The notes: a model not told the origin generated them from the sequence alone. A stretch of 64,000 nt of DNA from Larix kaempferi (GCA_027924585.1 BSBM01000486.1:42712501-42776500); one strand, 5' to 3'; numbered from the stretch's first letter, positions 46,887 through 59,385 are shown. Made by a program: numbers and translations.

Positions 46887-48896
46887 TCACTTCTTCCTCG
46901 AAGTGTCATTGATTTGAAGGACACCACGCCTCTCTCTGAAGTACTCGAACTTCACTCTGGATAGTGGCTTCATCAGCACATCTGCAATCTGCTCATCTTT
47001 CGCAACATACAGGAGCTTCACTGCTCCTCTCTGCACCATATCCCTGATATAGTGATATTTGATCTCAATGTGTTTTGATTTGTCATGGAACACCGGGTTC
47101 TCAAACAAATTCACACAACTCTGGTTGTCACAAAAGATACCAGTACCCTCCAGCGAGAGATCAAATAACTCAAATAGTAGCTTTCGAAGCCATATTGCCT
47201 CACAACTAGCTGAACAAGCTGCAACATACTCTGCTTCAGCTATATTCAGTGCTACGTAGGACTGCTTCCTGCTAAACCAAGAGATCACACTTGATCCCAT
47301 ACTGAAGCAGCACCCAGAAGTGCTCTTCCTATCTGCAGCACTGCTTACCCAATCTGAATCAACATAACCCTACAGGTTAAACTTTTGATTCGCATCATAC
47401 TTGAGCCCATAATCAAATGTACCCTTCAAGTACCTCAGAATATGCTTTACAGCAACCAGGTGTACACTTCTGGGATCCGTCAGGAACTGGCTCAATGTGT
47501 TCACATCAAAGCAAATATCTGGTCTAGTGTTCGTCAGGTATATCAAGGACCCAATCATTTGACGATACATCGTGACATCAACCGGCTCAGATGAAGCATC
47601 ACACAGAATCTTGAGGTTCGATGCCATAGGTGTGGCCATGGCCTTGCAGTCCATCATCCCGAACCTCTTCAGGATCTTTATTGCATACTTCCCTTGTCCA
47701 AGGAAGATTCCATCTATACTCTGCCACACCTCCATGCCTAGAAAATAGTGCGTCATTCCCAAGTCCTTCATCTCAAACTCGGCAGCAAGCGTCCTCTTGG
47801 TATCAGCAATCAAACTATAATTACCTGTAACAAACAGGTCATCCACATATAGGAGTAGTATCACAGGATTGCCTTCCTCAACCTTGTAGTAAAGGTTGGA
47901 ATCCGATTTACTCTTCGTAAAGCCCAAACTAGATAGGAAACTATCCATCCTACCATACCAAGTCCTAGGAGCTTGCTTTAAGCCATACAAGGCTTTCTTC
48001 AACCTGCACACATATGACTTCCTGTCATGTTTCTCAAAACCAAGTGGCTTCTCCACATACACTTCCTCCTTGACTACAACATTCAAGAAAGCAGTATTGA
48101 CATCCATTTGGTGTATCTTCCATTTCATCACTGTAGCCAGAGCAAGTACTGTTCTGATGGAAGTGTACCTGGCTACAGGAGAAAAAGTTTCTTCATAATC
48201 TATTCCCTCTTTCTTAGAGAAGCCACAAGCTACGAACATTGCCTTGTATTTCTCTATGCTGCCATCTGCAGCATGCTTGATCTTGTAGATCCATTTGGAA
48301 GTCACAACAGACTTCCCTTCAGGTCTTGGGACAACATCCCAAACATCATTCTTCATTATTGATTGGTATTCTTCGAGCATGGCATCCTTCCATTCTTTCT
48401 TTTCTGCTGCTTCTTCATAATTGGAAGGTTCTTTGTTCATGATATCACAGAGTAAAGCAACATAGTTGGTATGAGATCTAGTTCTCTTCTTTGCTCTGTG
48501 TTCTTCTTCTGGAATGCCATATCTTTCTGCATCTTGAATGAGTTCTCTAGCCCATGCAGGTTTCCTCTTGTGAGAGTTATTCTCACGAGGTTGATCTACA
48601 GGTTCTTGCGGATCTTCAATTTCATGATGTACATCTGGAATTGCTTCAGTCATAGTAGTGTCTTGAAATCTAGTTTCCTTAGGTTCTTCATAGTATTCAA
48701 CAGGGGTCTTCCTTGATTTGATGAATGCTAAGTTTTCATCAAATGTCACATTCCTGCTGACATCAATCTTCTTGAACCCTGGAAAGTATATTCTGTAAGT
48801 CTTCGAGTTTTCACTGTAACCCACAAAGATACCCTTCTTTCTTGAAGGACCAGCTTGGTCCTCTTTTCCTTTGGGACATGAGTGTATACTGGACAA
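46887..48896 (-). pseudogene. C7 RT and RNase H
   Basis: 508 open codons (48896-47370). They begin in the integrase C-terminus (GIFVGYSENSKTYRIYFPGF) and hinge, then RT: KWIYKIKHAADGSIEKYKA, GIDYEETFSPVARYTSIRTV, QMDVNTAFLN, CRLKKALYGLKQAPRTWYGR and LLLYVDDLFVTGN with the catalytic DD. RNase H starts after YLTNTRPDICF. A single TAG at 47367 (CAG in C6, codon after NL) splits off the last part (47300-46887: SWFSRKQSYVALNIAEAEY, HIEIKYHYIRDM, ending SRKK). Copia RT would copy element RNA in particles. This is the best-preserved enzyme in the window. Confidence 0.88.
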
Positions 48897-50911
48897 CCAG
48901 ATATTCTGAGATGGATGACTCTAGGTTTCTTAACAGATAAGACCTCTTCTTGTGTCTTGTTTTCCAATATCTTGTGGGGTGTTCTATTCTGCACATATAC
49001 AGCTGTCCTAGCTGCTTCTGCCCATAGATGCATAGGTAGATCCTAGTCATGCAACATTGCCCTTGCTGCTTCCATGATTGTTTGATTCTTTCTTTCTACA
49101 ACTCCATTATGTTGTGGATTGTAAGGAGCAGTCAAATCCCTCTTAATCCCTGAATCATTGCATAACTTCTTGAAGTCACCTGAAGTGAATTCTCCACCAT
49201 TGTCGGATCTGAATGTTTTGATCTTCTTATCAGTTTGGTTCTCCATCAAGGTTTTGAATTCCTTGAACTTATCAAACACTTCATCTTTGTTCTTCAAGAA
49301 GTAAACCCAAGTCTTCCTGGAGAAGTCATCAATGAAAGAGACATAGTAAACATACCCACTCAAAGAACTGGATGACATCGGACCACATACATCGGAGTGG
49401 ATAATTTCCAAGATAGTTTTTGTCTTGCTTTCACTACTTGGAAATGCCTTCTTTATGTTCTTTCCTTTTGCACATCCTTTGCAAACACCTTCATGCTTGG
49501 TCTTGATTTCATGAAGACCTTCTACAGCCTTACTTGCAATTGGTAATGCTCTATAGTGCATATGTGCAAGTCTTCTATGCCAAAGTTCACTTGGCTCCAT
49601 GGAATCATGTACCATGGCATGTTCAGGTTGTCCCTTCAACTTATACAATCCTCCCTCTTGCTCTCCAATCACTACTGGATCATCAATAGTTTTACCTTTT
49701 GGCCACATTAGAACTTGGCCATCTACAAATGAAACCCTCATACCTTTTGCATCCAATGCGGAGATGGAGAGTAGGTTCTTCTTGAGCCCAGGTACATAAA
49801 GAATTTCTTTCATCTTCAAAGACTTTCCAAAATCTAGGTTGTAGGAGGCTTCACCACTTCCTTTGATAGGGTATTGATAGTCATCCCCAAGTTTCAATTT
49901 ATGGGGTGATTCATGTTCAGATAGATTTACAAAAGATTCTTTAAACCCAATCATGTGTTTGGAATCCCCATTGTCAATAAGCCAATCATTACAACCATGA
50001 GAAATAGTACCTGTGAGAGCAGAGATTAGAACATATTCTTCTTTGCTTGATGAGTCATCATCATCACTTTCTGCTCTAGCCTTCTTCTTTGGAGGTTCAT
50101 CATCCTCAGCAACATGAGCACGATATCTCTTCTTGTTTTTTTTCTTCTTGTTGTTGTATTTCTTCTTCTTGGGACAATCTGCAACAAAGTATCCTTTCTC
50201 ATTGCATGTGAAGCATCTTAGATCCTTCTTATTCTTTTGTTGATTGTGAAAGGATCTCTTGTAATTAGAGTGCTCCTTCTTGGGCTTGCTTCTTTTGGTG
50301 TGAGTAGCGAGAGCTTGGTCTTCACTTCCCATCTTTTCTTCTCGAGCTACAATCCTGGCCTCTTCTTGTGAACATTCCTCCCACAGTCTATTGAAAGAGA
50401 TCAATTTCTTTCTTGCACAAATTCCTTGAATAAAGGAATCCCATGACCTAGGTAGGCCATTCAGAGTAGTCATCAAAATTTCTCCATTCTCCACCACTTC
50501 ATCTACAGCTTCAAGTTTTTCTTTGATTTGAGCGACTTTGGAGAAATAAGCTTGAATGGTCTCTCCATTCAGCAGCTTGACCCCTTTCAATTGATTCCGC
50601 AGAGTCATCTTCCAATTTATGTTCTTCCCTTCAAATAGCTTGGTCAAAGAGTCAAACATCTCCTTGGGTGTCTTCAGAGATGACACATGTGGTATGAGAT
50701 GGTATTTGATAGAATCAACAATGATTCCTTTTGCTTTGACCAAGTTCTCCTTATGCAATGATTTAGCTTCTTCATCCTCTAGGACGGGGACTTTAGAATT
50801 GATATATGTATCCAATTCATTTTCTTCCAGGATTAACCCAATCCTATACTTCCAGGCTTGGAAGTTATCAGCCCCTTCAAGCTTATCCTCAAGCTTGGTG
50901 TGGTGAGACAT
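48746..50911 (-). pseudogene. C7 Gag, protease and integrase
   Basis: Start at the ATG at 50911 (MSHHTKLEDKLEGADNFQAW). About 620 codons are open to 49043. Gag: TPKEMFDSLTKLFEGKNIN. Knuckle: CFTCNEKGYFVADC, with Tyr for His as in C6. Protease: WLIDNGDSKHMIGF, where the DSG triad reads DNG, a likely inactivating change. Integrase: WHRRLAHMHYRALPI, GVCKGCAKG, then catalytic IHSDVCGP, TFRSDNGGEF and NPQHNGVVERKNQ. A stop at 49042 and a frameshift near 48900 break the link to the RT. Confidence 0.88.
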
Positions 50912-51474
50912 CTTTAAATAGTACTTCAAATGGAAATAGAAAAGATTTAGGTCTTACCACTTGATTTGCTGAAAACTGGATTTGGTCCCGGATTAGGGTT
51001 TGTTAGAGAAACCCTAAAAATTAAAAATGTGAATTTCAACTTTCTGAAAGAATAGAAAGATGCGCCTTGATGAGCTGATCAGCATGGTATACTCAGAATT
51101 TGAATTCTGCAAAGTTTCACCCTTTAGAAAGGCCTTTTAGTCTTTCCAGATTCACTAAGGAGGACCCTGAATTAGGGTTTGAGTTTCCCGGAGTTTTACC
51201 TAGCCAAAAATCTCGATCCAAATCTCTAAACTTTGATATTTCAAAGGAGCTTCCAGCTGTGTCTTCAGATTTCAGAAATTCCTAGTTTTTAGGAAACCCT
51301 AATTTTTAGGGCCAAAACTGAAAGTGTTTAGAATTGAATTCTGATTGGATAGATAGATTCACCTTGTTGAGGAGAGTCAATCTATCATATTAATTTTCCA
51401 AAATCTATGGAGAGAAACCTAATAAACAAGAAACCCTGGTTTCTGTCACTGCACAATGTCTTCTTCTCAGGTTA

Positions 51475-51486
51475 GCTCTGATACCA
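51475..51486 (-). other. C7 primer binding site
   Basis: Minus-strand TGGTATCAGAGC directly after the 5' LTR, identical to C6. Confidence 0.8.
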
Positions 51487-52025
51487 TGTTAATTTTTGAG
51501 CATTAATTCAATATACTCTGGGATCTTTACTGAGAGAATAACATGTAAAGTATATCAATGCATATCAATCATAGCAAGCATGTCAATCATCACAAGAAGC
51601 AAAACATAAGAGACAATAGGCACACAGAGTTTATGTGGGGAAAACCCTAAGGTGAAAAACCCCACAACTTCCTCAGAGATAGAGAAATATTACAACCAAA
51701 ATACAACCCAAGTACAAGAGATAGACTTCTCCTAGCAGCTGGTCCTCCTCCTCACATGTGCACCACTTTCCGAGTGATGTAGAGTGAGATAATGAGATGA
51801 TCAAAATAGAGATCGGGAGACCTCTATTTATACTTGTCCTGACTGCCCAATAAACTTGTGGGGCCGACTTGTCTAGCTTAGCACAATAACCTCATGTTAC
51901 ATTAATCTGAGCCGACCCCTTACAAGGTGGTCTAATAACCCATCGGCAAGTTAACATCCTTGCGACACTTGTCAATACAAATGAGGACACTTCCGTATAG
52001 AGGAATAATACATCTCTATAGGAGT

Positions 52026-52078
<53 letters not shown>

Positions 52079-52105
52079 CATTCCGAAGTTACATATACAT
52101 CAACA
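51487..52105 (-). repeat. C7 5' LTR
   Basis: 619 bp, clearly more diverged from the C6 LTRs than those are from each other. It contains a (TA)n tract of about 44 bases at 52029-52072 where C6 has only a short tatata. Confidence 0.85.
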
Positions 52106-52902
52106 GTATCACTTTAGCCAGCGTACCCGCGAGTTGCACCACTATAGCCCACGGGTGACATGTAAAATGGTAAAAATCACTAGTAAATTACTTTTTACTC
52201 CCACAAAGCGGTCTTAGGGTGACCTTTGGCCCTCCATTTTCCCCGAAATGGCTCAATGTGTCCTTTCACTTACCTTTGGGAGGACTATATATTGAGCACA
52301 TATGGCATATGGAAGGGATGAGAAAGAGAGAGCAAGATAACTCTAGTGTATTTTTGCCCTATCTTGAGTCTACACTCATTGATCCTTGTAGTCATGAACC
52401 CTTTATGTTCACCTTCCAAAATCCTATCATAGTTTGAGTTTGCCATTCCATGGAGGATTGAAGTGGTGGAGGCACAAGTGGAGAGACCCAGATCTTGGTT
52501 CAGATTGGTTGCTGAGAAGAGGTTGTATCACATTGTACTTCTTGGTATTTATTAATAGAAATACTCATGTGCTTGTCCATTAATGTTGTGAATGTTGTTA
52601 TATTACATTGGGTTTCATTTACTTATGATATCATCGACCATTGCTATTGATGATGTTAATGTCATTTATATATTATATGTGCTTGTTGTATATTGGCTGT
52701 CAAGACTAATTTGCAGGTTCAAGTGCACGAGTTGAAAGCTCTAACCGGGATCTACATCAAACGTTTGGATCGAGGTTGGTTATATTCTTCATTATCTTAG
52801 TGTTGTTATTTATATATCATAGCTTTAAGAATTGAGTTAATTTCTGGTAGTCAACTGTCTATTGTGGTCTACCCCAAGCCATAGGAAGTTTTATCCAACA
52901 CA
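52106..52902 (+). repeat. T 3' LTR
   Basis: 797 bp. It begins GTATCAC; relative to the 5' LTR only the first T is absent, at the C7 junction. Confidence 0.82.
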
Positions 52903-53029
52903 AACTCAAGGCCTTCATCTTCCATGACTGTAACTAGCTCCATAGCTGCAAATTGAAGATAGTTATGAGATATTTCCCACTGAGAGTTAATTTACACAAT
53001 ATGAGACAAGGAAAGAGCTCTGATACCAC
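52903..53029 (-). other. G leader fragment with primer binding site
   Basis: The PBS is 53017-53028 (minus TGGTATCAGAGC, a perfect Met-tRNA type), one base from the G 5' LTR. The rest is the start of the G leader, cut off by T. Confidence 0.75.
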
Positions 53030-55181
53030 TGTAATATCCCTGATATGATATCAAATGATATTATATCAAAAGTCAAACTTCAAATCAGAAATTTTGCAAG
53101 CAGTAACTAGTTCTCAAAACTAGTGAAGAAGGAACTAGACTAAGTCACTGATTAACCCACCCAAATCTTGACTTCCAGACACTTTTGGATCTGAAAAATG
53201 TACTGGGGAGTGTGCAATAGAAAGGATATCAGAATCAAGTCCAGATTCATATTCCCATGCACAAGGTATTGGGGCCATTTACGTTTCGAACATTAGCCAG
53301 GCTAAAGTCTAATTCGAGGCTTCCTGGGCACACTAGCATATGCATACTAGATCATCCACTTAATATTTATAGTAAATAGAGGTTGCTTATCAGTAATTAA
53401 CCCCCAATTTGATGATGGAAAAATTTACTGATGATTTGGGAGGATTTGGCAGTGTTTGGAGGCAAAGGCAGAAAAAGAGCTAGGATGGACTGTTCAACTA
53501 GATTGTTTCCAGGCTCTCCCAAACAGTATGAGAGGGATACAAATTCTTAGGGAGAGGAATGGAGGATATTAATAAATGTATCATGACCGACAAAAATGAA
53601 ATTGAACATTCATATAACTCTTAATTAAAACTACTGCAAAAGTAGTCAATTAAAAGGGCACAATGAACTAGTCTTCATAAATATGAATATAGAAGTCATA
53701 AAGGGTCACAAATTTATTATTTTTGGATTGGGATGGATTATAAATACAATTTAAAACTTGAAGAAACTTTCATAAAGGAAAATAGTTAGAGCTTCGTATA
53801 TTGCAAATCCTAGAAAACTGGTCAATTGAAAATGTATAATGAGCTAGTCTTGAAACATATGGGATCAAACAACCAAAGGAGGATCTCTAAATCCTCTTAT
53901 GATATTTAATGTGGCTCTGATATGAAATATAAAGAAGAATTAAATGATAACTGGGCTCATTAAACTAATAATTAAAATGACATAGCCTTATACATCATAA
54001 ATAGTCACTATTATTGAATTTTTACAAAGATAGAAGAAAGATGTTACAAAAAGGAGTAGGAAGAGAAGGTGTGGTCATTGTATCATATATGTAGGATGAC
54101 TATGAGCTGATGGATTCTATTTGGAGGAACACTGGTATTCTGTATCTTCTTGAAATCTCTCCAACTGATTACTCTCTCACAATGAAACTCTACAGAACCA
54201 TCTCAAATCATTTGGATCTTTGCCTCAATTTCTTAAGGATGGATATTCACATGAAAAGGCTAGATTGGACCTACAAATTGGTATCAATGGCTAACCTAGA
54301 TCATGTGTAGAAGACTGGAACATTCAATATGGGGCACATATCCCACATGTGTCTAAGGGTGCATCACTAAATCCTAGAGAAGCTTGAGCTTACTCACATA
54401 CAAACAATAAACTGTCAAAAGATGTGAAATGGAGTTCTCATCCTTCTTTTATATATGTTTCTCCTCATGGTTGAGCTTATCATCTTAGAAATTAAAATTT
54501 GAGTATGCATGGATGTTTCCTTGATTAGTTGGATTGGGTTTGGACCCACTTAGCCTCATGGATGTGTGCTTACTTTCAAAACTTGGATCCCTATAGCTTT
54601 TCTAGATGTTTCTAATCCTTCTTGAGTTGCACAAATAAATAAGCTTCTTTCTTTTTTTCTTTTGATAACTTTCCTGCTTTTCCAACTTTCATTGATTTAT
54701 GAATTTATCCTTATTTAAGAAACTGCCCCTCCTTGATTTCTGGATATTTCCTGGTTTTCAGGACTAGCTTATTTTCTCCACTTGCCTACTTTATGCACTG
54801 CTTTTGTCAGTTTCCTTATTTTTTCTGACACCTTGCTTTGTGCATGTTTGCTTCTAGTTAACTTTTTTCTTTGCTTTTCTTTTCTTTCACTTTCCTCTTT
54901 AGTGTGACAAATCATAAGTCTAACCTTATCTGCTTATGTGCCCTTGTCATCAGCCAACTCATCATCACATGTAATTAATAATTAAATACAAAATTAATAA
55001 TTACACATCCTTCAATTTAATTAATTAAAAAAACTATAAGCTAAATTATTCATAGTTAATAATTTAATCGCTTAAGTAATGTCACCCCCTTATTAATTAA
55101 TTAATTGAATTTAACTAGGATCCATGGGGTTTTGATGTGACATTGGTTGCTACTTGGTGCTGGAAAAATGGGAACATGACA
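53030..55181 (-). repeat. G 5' LTR
   Basis: 2152 bp, the partner of 22100-24266, followed by the target duplication caaaa. Confidence 0.85.
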
Positions 55182-56257
55182 CAAAAATACCCAATCCCCC
55201 ACTTCAAATTTCCTCTCACTAAGATGTTGATCTACTTGTTGTTTCAATCTATTTTGTGCTATAGCCAAGTTGTCTTTAAATAGTTGGAGAACCTCTTGTT
55301 GGTATTCTATGTGATCCTCCACCATTTGAACATTAGATTTCCATTTCAAATATGATGTGATGGATGGGGGAGGATATCCATAAAGTTCCGTAAATTGGGA
55401 TATTTTTAAAGTATCGAAGGCTGTGTTGTACTACCATTTTTCCAAGGGAGACCACTTGAACCATTGTGTTTGTGTATCAGATACAAAGCAACGAATATAC
55501 CCTTCTAGACATTTATTGACAATATTTGTTTTCCCATGAAATTGAGGATGACAAGAGGACTATATGTGAGCCAATTGAATACCCAAATAATAAAATACTT
55601 CCTTCCAAAAATTGCAAGTGAAAATTGGATCTCTATAACTTAAAATAAACTTGGGGATTCCATGTACCATTTGCATTATTTGCATGAATTATGTAGGTAC
55701 TGTACTTTCCTTAAAATGATGAGAAAGAGAGTATACATGGGCATACTTTGTGAATCGATCCACCACTACCATGATGACATTCGTTCCTTTAGATTTGGTT
55801 AGACCTGTGATAATATTCATTGATACCTATTCCCAACATTGACTTGGTATGGCTAATGGTTGTAAAAGACCTAGTGTCTTGAATGTCTCTCCCTTATTTT
55901 GTTGGCAAACCAAAAATTCATCCAAAAATGTTTGGACATCAATTTTAAGGACTTCCCATCAAAAGTCCTTCTTTATCCCGTGGTAAGTTTTCAAGAACCC
56001 TAAATGTCTTCCTATAGGAGAAGTGTGAAATTCCAGAAGGATCTTGTGCTTTAGTTGGAAATTCTTACATAAATATAGGAAATTTTTATACCATAGTGAT
56101 TTGTTATTCCTCACAAATTTATATAATCCACTAGGGTCCTCTTGTAGTTGTTGAATTAACTTGCATTCCTTATGATCCTACTTCATTCTATCCTTGATTC
56201 TCCCACCTAATTAAATTGTGGAATGGAAATATCACAAATTAATTCCTTTGTGTAATT
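55182..56257 (-). pseudogene. E5 integrase, main part
   Basis: From right to left: ISIPQFN, a zinc region (HTSPIGRHLGFLKTYHGIKK, then FLVCQQNK with one Cys of the CxxC replaced), and the core SMNIITGLTKSKGTNVIMVV (catalytic Asp now Asn), then VVVDRFTKYAHVYSLSHHFK and YPPPSITSYLKWKSNVQMVE. It ends QHLSERKFEVGDWVF at the G insertion point. The C-terminus and chromodomain continue at 22099. Stops and lost catalytic residues show long decay. Confidence 0.75.
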
Positions 56258-56551
56258 TGTTGAATATGATTGTCATTGATGTCAAAGGAGTTCAATAATG
56301 ACAAAGGAATAACCAAGGACACGATGGCTGGGAGAGCTCAATGCAAGACAAAGGAATGACAAAGGAAGTGATGACATGGCATGTATGATGATGTGGCACG
56401 TGTGATGAAGCTGGAAAGACACATGATGGTGTTTTGGTGCCATCATTAAGTCGATGTTACAATCTAGCATCATTCTGAAAAGTATGACAAGTTTGTGAAA
56501 CTTTGGAAATTGACTAAGTATGGAAAAAGTAGTCAAAACTGCTCTAAGAGA

Positions 56552-58170
56552 ATGCCCACCATAATTCATGGGTTAAGAAAATTGCACGCACCATCATATC
56601 AGGCTATATATTTTTGAAGTGGCTATCTATCCATGGTCTCATTTTTCCTTAATCATGTCTAAGGAGAAAGTTATGAGTCTGCCAAAATAGGGTTTCAGGA
56701 TAAACTTTGGAGAAATTCTTGAAAATGGCTGTGTTGGAAAACTGGTTCAGGTGGCCTTGGGAAAATGCCTGTCGTACCTCATGCGAGAATGATAAAAATT
56801 ATCTGGAACTATCATGCTCTAGATTGTTAAAGATGATATCTTTCCATGGTCTTATTTTGCACATAAGGTGTTTGATGACAAAGTTAACAACCTGCCAAAA
56901 CAAGGTTTCAGGTTGCTTTTACATCAAAGTAGCAAAACCGCCTAAGTGGCCTCAGGGAAATGCCCGCCATAGTTTGTGGGTTGAAGAAAATTCCCGCACC
57001 ATATGGTCATCTTGTAGGTTGTTGTTTTGTATACTTGACCATGTTCTCATCTTGACTTAAAAGTGCCCGAGGAAGAAGTTATGGATCTTTCAAAACAGTG
57101 TTTCAAGCAGATTGGACCAAGTCTAGGAAAGTGCAAAAATTGTCGAAGTATACTGGTGAAGGTGCCTGAGTAGCCTCAGGAAAATGCCCACCATAAATTA
57201 TGGGTAAAAGTAAATTCCCACACCATATGGTTAGGCTGTACCTTGTTGAGCTTTCTATCTGACCATGGTATCAGATTGTCCAAAGAGTCTCTGAGGAGGA
57301 AGATATTGATCTTCCAAAAGTGCTTCTTAGCCTAATTTACACTACTCTAGTAAAATGCCCGTCGAGGAGAGAGAAAGAGGTTTAAAGGGGTGAAATTGGT
57401 TTGGATAGAATCCCCTCATTGGCCCCTATCCAGTGGATGTCTCACACTTCAAATTTGATGAAGATGAAAATCACTTCATATTAACCTAGGGTTTGATAAT
57501 TTTGCCTAAGTGTCAAATCAACAGCTTGGAAGGCCACTTTCAAATGCCCTCCATATGATGGGTGTGTGTCAATAAGTTCACCTTTTGACATGGTCTCGTC
57601 ATTGTTGAAGTAGTTATCCAGCCATGCTTTTAGTTTTCCTTATGGTGACTATATATGAAAGAAATCAATCTGCCAAAGTGAAGGAAAAAGTGTTATACAT
57701 ATTAAAGACAAAAAATTGTCTAAGTGTCAAAATCACATGGCTAAGAGGCCATTTGGAAATGCCCACAAGGAGGTGTTCATGTGCTGATAAAATTAATCAG
57801 ATGCCATAGGATTGTTCTCTAGTGAATTGGTTATATAACCATGAGCTTAGATCTTCCTATGGAGTTCACACGTGTGAAAAACAAGCCTTCCAAAATGAGA
57901 AAAAAAACTTATTTTTACTGTTCAAATGAAGGTTGAAGAGGCATTTGGAAATGCCCGCAAGGAGGTGTCCTTGTGTTGATAAAATTAATCAGGTGGCATA
58001 GGCTTGTTCCTTGATGAACTGGCTATCTATCCATAGTATTAGATTTCCCTCTGGAATTCACACATGTGAAAGACAAGCCTGCCAAAATGAGAAAAAAGTT
58101 GTTTTGTTTTGCATATTAAGAACACAAATTTGGCTAAGTGTTGAACTCACATGGCTAAGAGGCCATTTGG
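56552..58170. repeat. Degenerate 200-bp tandem array in S
   Basis: About seven to eight units starting near 56552, 56757, 56955, 57178, 57540, 57755 and 57945. Each has a word like gaaatgcccgcc, then ctatccatggtctcat, then ctgccaaaa. The last two full units are the most alike. Confidence 0.65.
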
Positions 58171-58620
58171 AAATTCCCGCAAGGGCTTGTAAAATGTTTG
58201 CAGGGGCTAAGGGTTATGCTCGAAAGGGTTTGATTATTCCCACAAGGGGATTAAAATATAAAGCTCCCAAGAGCTTTATTATGCTCGCAGAGGCTAAGGG
58301 TTATGCCCGCAGGGGCTTAATGAATAAGCTCACAAGCGCTTAAAGATGCCCTCAAGGGATTATGTATTCCCACAAGGGGATTACGGGCATGCAAGGGCTC
58401 GTAAGATGCCCGCATGGGTTTGAAAAATGCCCGCAAGGGCTTGTACTATGCCCACAAGGGATTAAATTAAACCCGGAAGGTGCTTAAGGAATAAAATCGT
58501 GAAAGCATGGGTTATGCCCACAATCCAAGGGAGATAAGCTCGCGAAATTTTGGAGTATGCCCGCAGGTGAAAGAGGAGAAGCCCACTGGCTAAAGATAAA
58601 AGCTAGCCCGCAGATGAAGA
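58168..58620. repeat. Short-unit minisatellite in S
   Basis: Many copies of a 15-30-bp unit around tgcccgcaagggctt with variants (attcccacaaggggatta). It grows out of the gaaatgcccgc word of the 200-bp units. Confidence 0.65.
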
Positions 58621-59159
58621 AGTCCGCAGGCCTGAGATGGAAGAAGCCCACAGATGACCAAAGAAGGTTAATTAATTAAATTAATTAACAATTAAATAAT
58701 TAACAGAATTCTGAATTAAATATTAAAAAGAACATATATTTGAAGAGACACATCTTACTGTTGAAAAGATGCAATGTTTAGAAGATGAGAATACTTGATA
58801 TATAAACAAAGATATGAAGAAGAAGAAAAATGTCTCAGAAGTTCATATTGAAGGTTCAACAAGAACAAGAACTGAAGTGTATTTTGGGTTTTGAGATGAA
58901 TATATGAAGCAGAATTGAGAATAGAGGAATAGACCAGAATGTTTGCAAAATCAAGATGAAGAAGTGCATAACAAAAGTCAGAGAATTAGAAGGGAAGAAT
59001 TGAAGCTGTTTGCAACCTAGACCTATGTGGCAACAAGCGAAGAAGAAGAAGAAAATAATTATATATGATAGAATTGAAGTAATAAAGGTCTGGAGGATTG
59101 ATATAAACACATTATGGAGGTAGGGTGGTGCTAGGGCAGGCTACAGGCCTGCAAGGGGG

Positions 59160-59385
59160 TTGTAGCCTCCTTATAGTGGTAGCTGGTAAATAGGGTGTCG
59201 AAGCATCCTTTCAGTTGTAGCTGATAAACCAGGGGGTTGTAGCCTCCTTTCAGTAGTGGCTGTTAAATAGGGTGTAGTAGGATCCTTGTCTGTTGTAGCA
59301 GGAAAAAACCAGGGTGTTGTAGCATCCTTCAATTGTAGCTGAAAAATTGGGTGTTGGTGCATCCAACAAGTTGTAGCTTGCAAAA
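59160..59385 (-). repeat. About 55-bp tandem repeats in S
   Basis: Four to five units with gttgtagcctcctttcag and tagctgataaaccaggg. The 70-codon open frame here is a by-product of the repeat. Confidence 0.6.

Larger units (their letters stand above)
46572..52105 (-). mobile_element. C7, Copia element with near-complete pol, 3' LTR missing
   Basis: Same family as C6. The 5' LTR (51487-52105) and PBS (51475-51486) are present. The left end starts abruptly inside the 58-bp minisatellite at 46572, so the 3' LTR and part of the tail are deleted. It has all Copia domains in order: Gag, protease, INT, RT with YVDD and RNase H, with only a few lesions. The right end abuts the T 3' LTR, whose first base is missing. 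Confidence 0.85.
27531..52902 (+). mobile_element. T, Tat-type Ty3/gypsy element with two nested Copia elements
   Basis: Plus strand, inserted in the G leader. LTRs are 27531-28328 and 52106-52902. An Arg-tRNA-type PBS (28333), the gag-pro-RT-RH-INT order, an archaeal-type second RNase H and an antisense gene all point to the Tat group. C6 (28398-35273) splits its leader and C7 (46572-52105) abuts its 3' LTR. No matching target duplication was found (ctagc left, aactc right), and the purine tract is missing at the C7 breakpoint. Confidence 0.8.
22100..55181 (-). mobile_element. G, long-LTR non-autonomous element (nested insert)
   Basis: LTRs 22100-24266 and 53030-55181, both TGTAATATCCCTGAT...GGGAACATGACA. 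The target duplication caaaa is at 22095-22099 and 55182-55186. Minus orientation: PBS 53017-53028, purine tract 24267-24280. Without the T nest the element is about 7.7 kb. Its interior carries one long decayed orphan ORF and no gag, protease, RT or INT that I can recognise. Removing 22100-55186 restores the codons for DWVFLRLQ in the E5 integrase. Confidence 0.85.

Noticed and set aside
53030-55181. G right copy as an independent solo LTR
   Set aside because: A PBS lies on its left, the shared caaaa and the restored E5 frame tie it to the copy at 22100.
59171-59383. 70-codon Thr/Pro/Gln-rich open frame in S
   Set aside because: Produced by the 55-bp tandem repeat; no stop or codon pattern of a gene.
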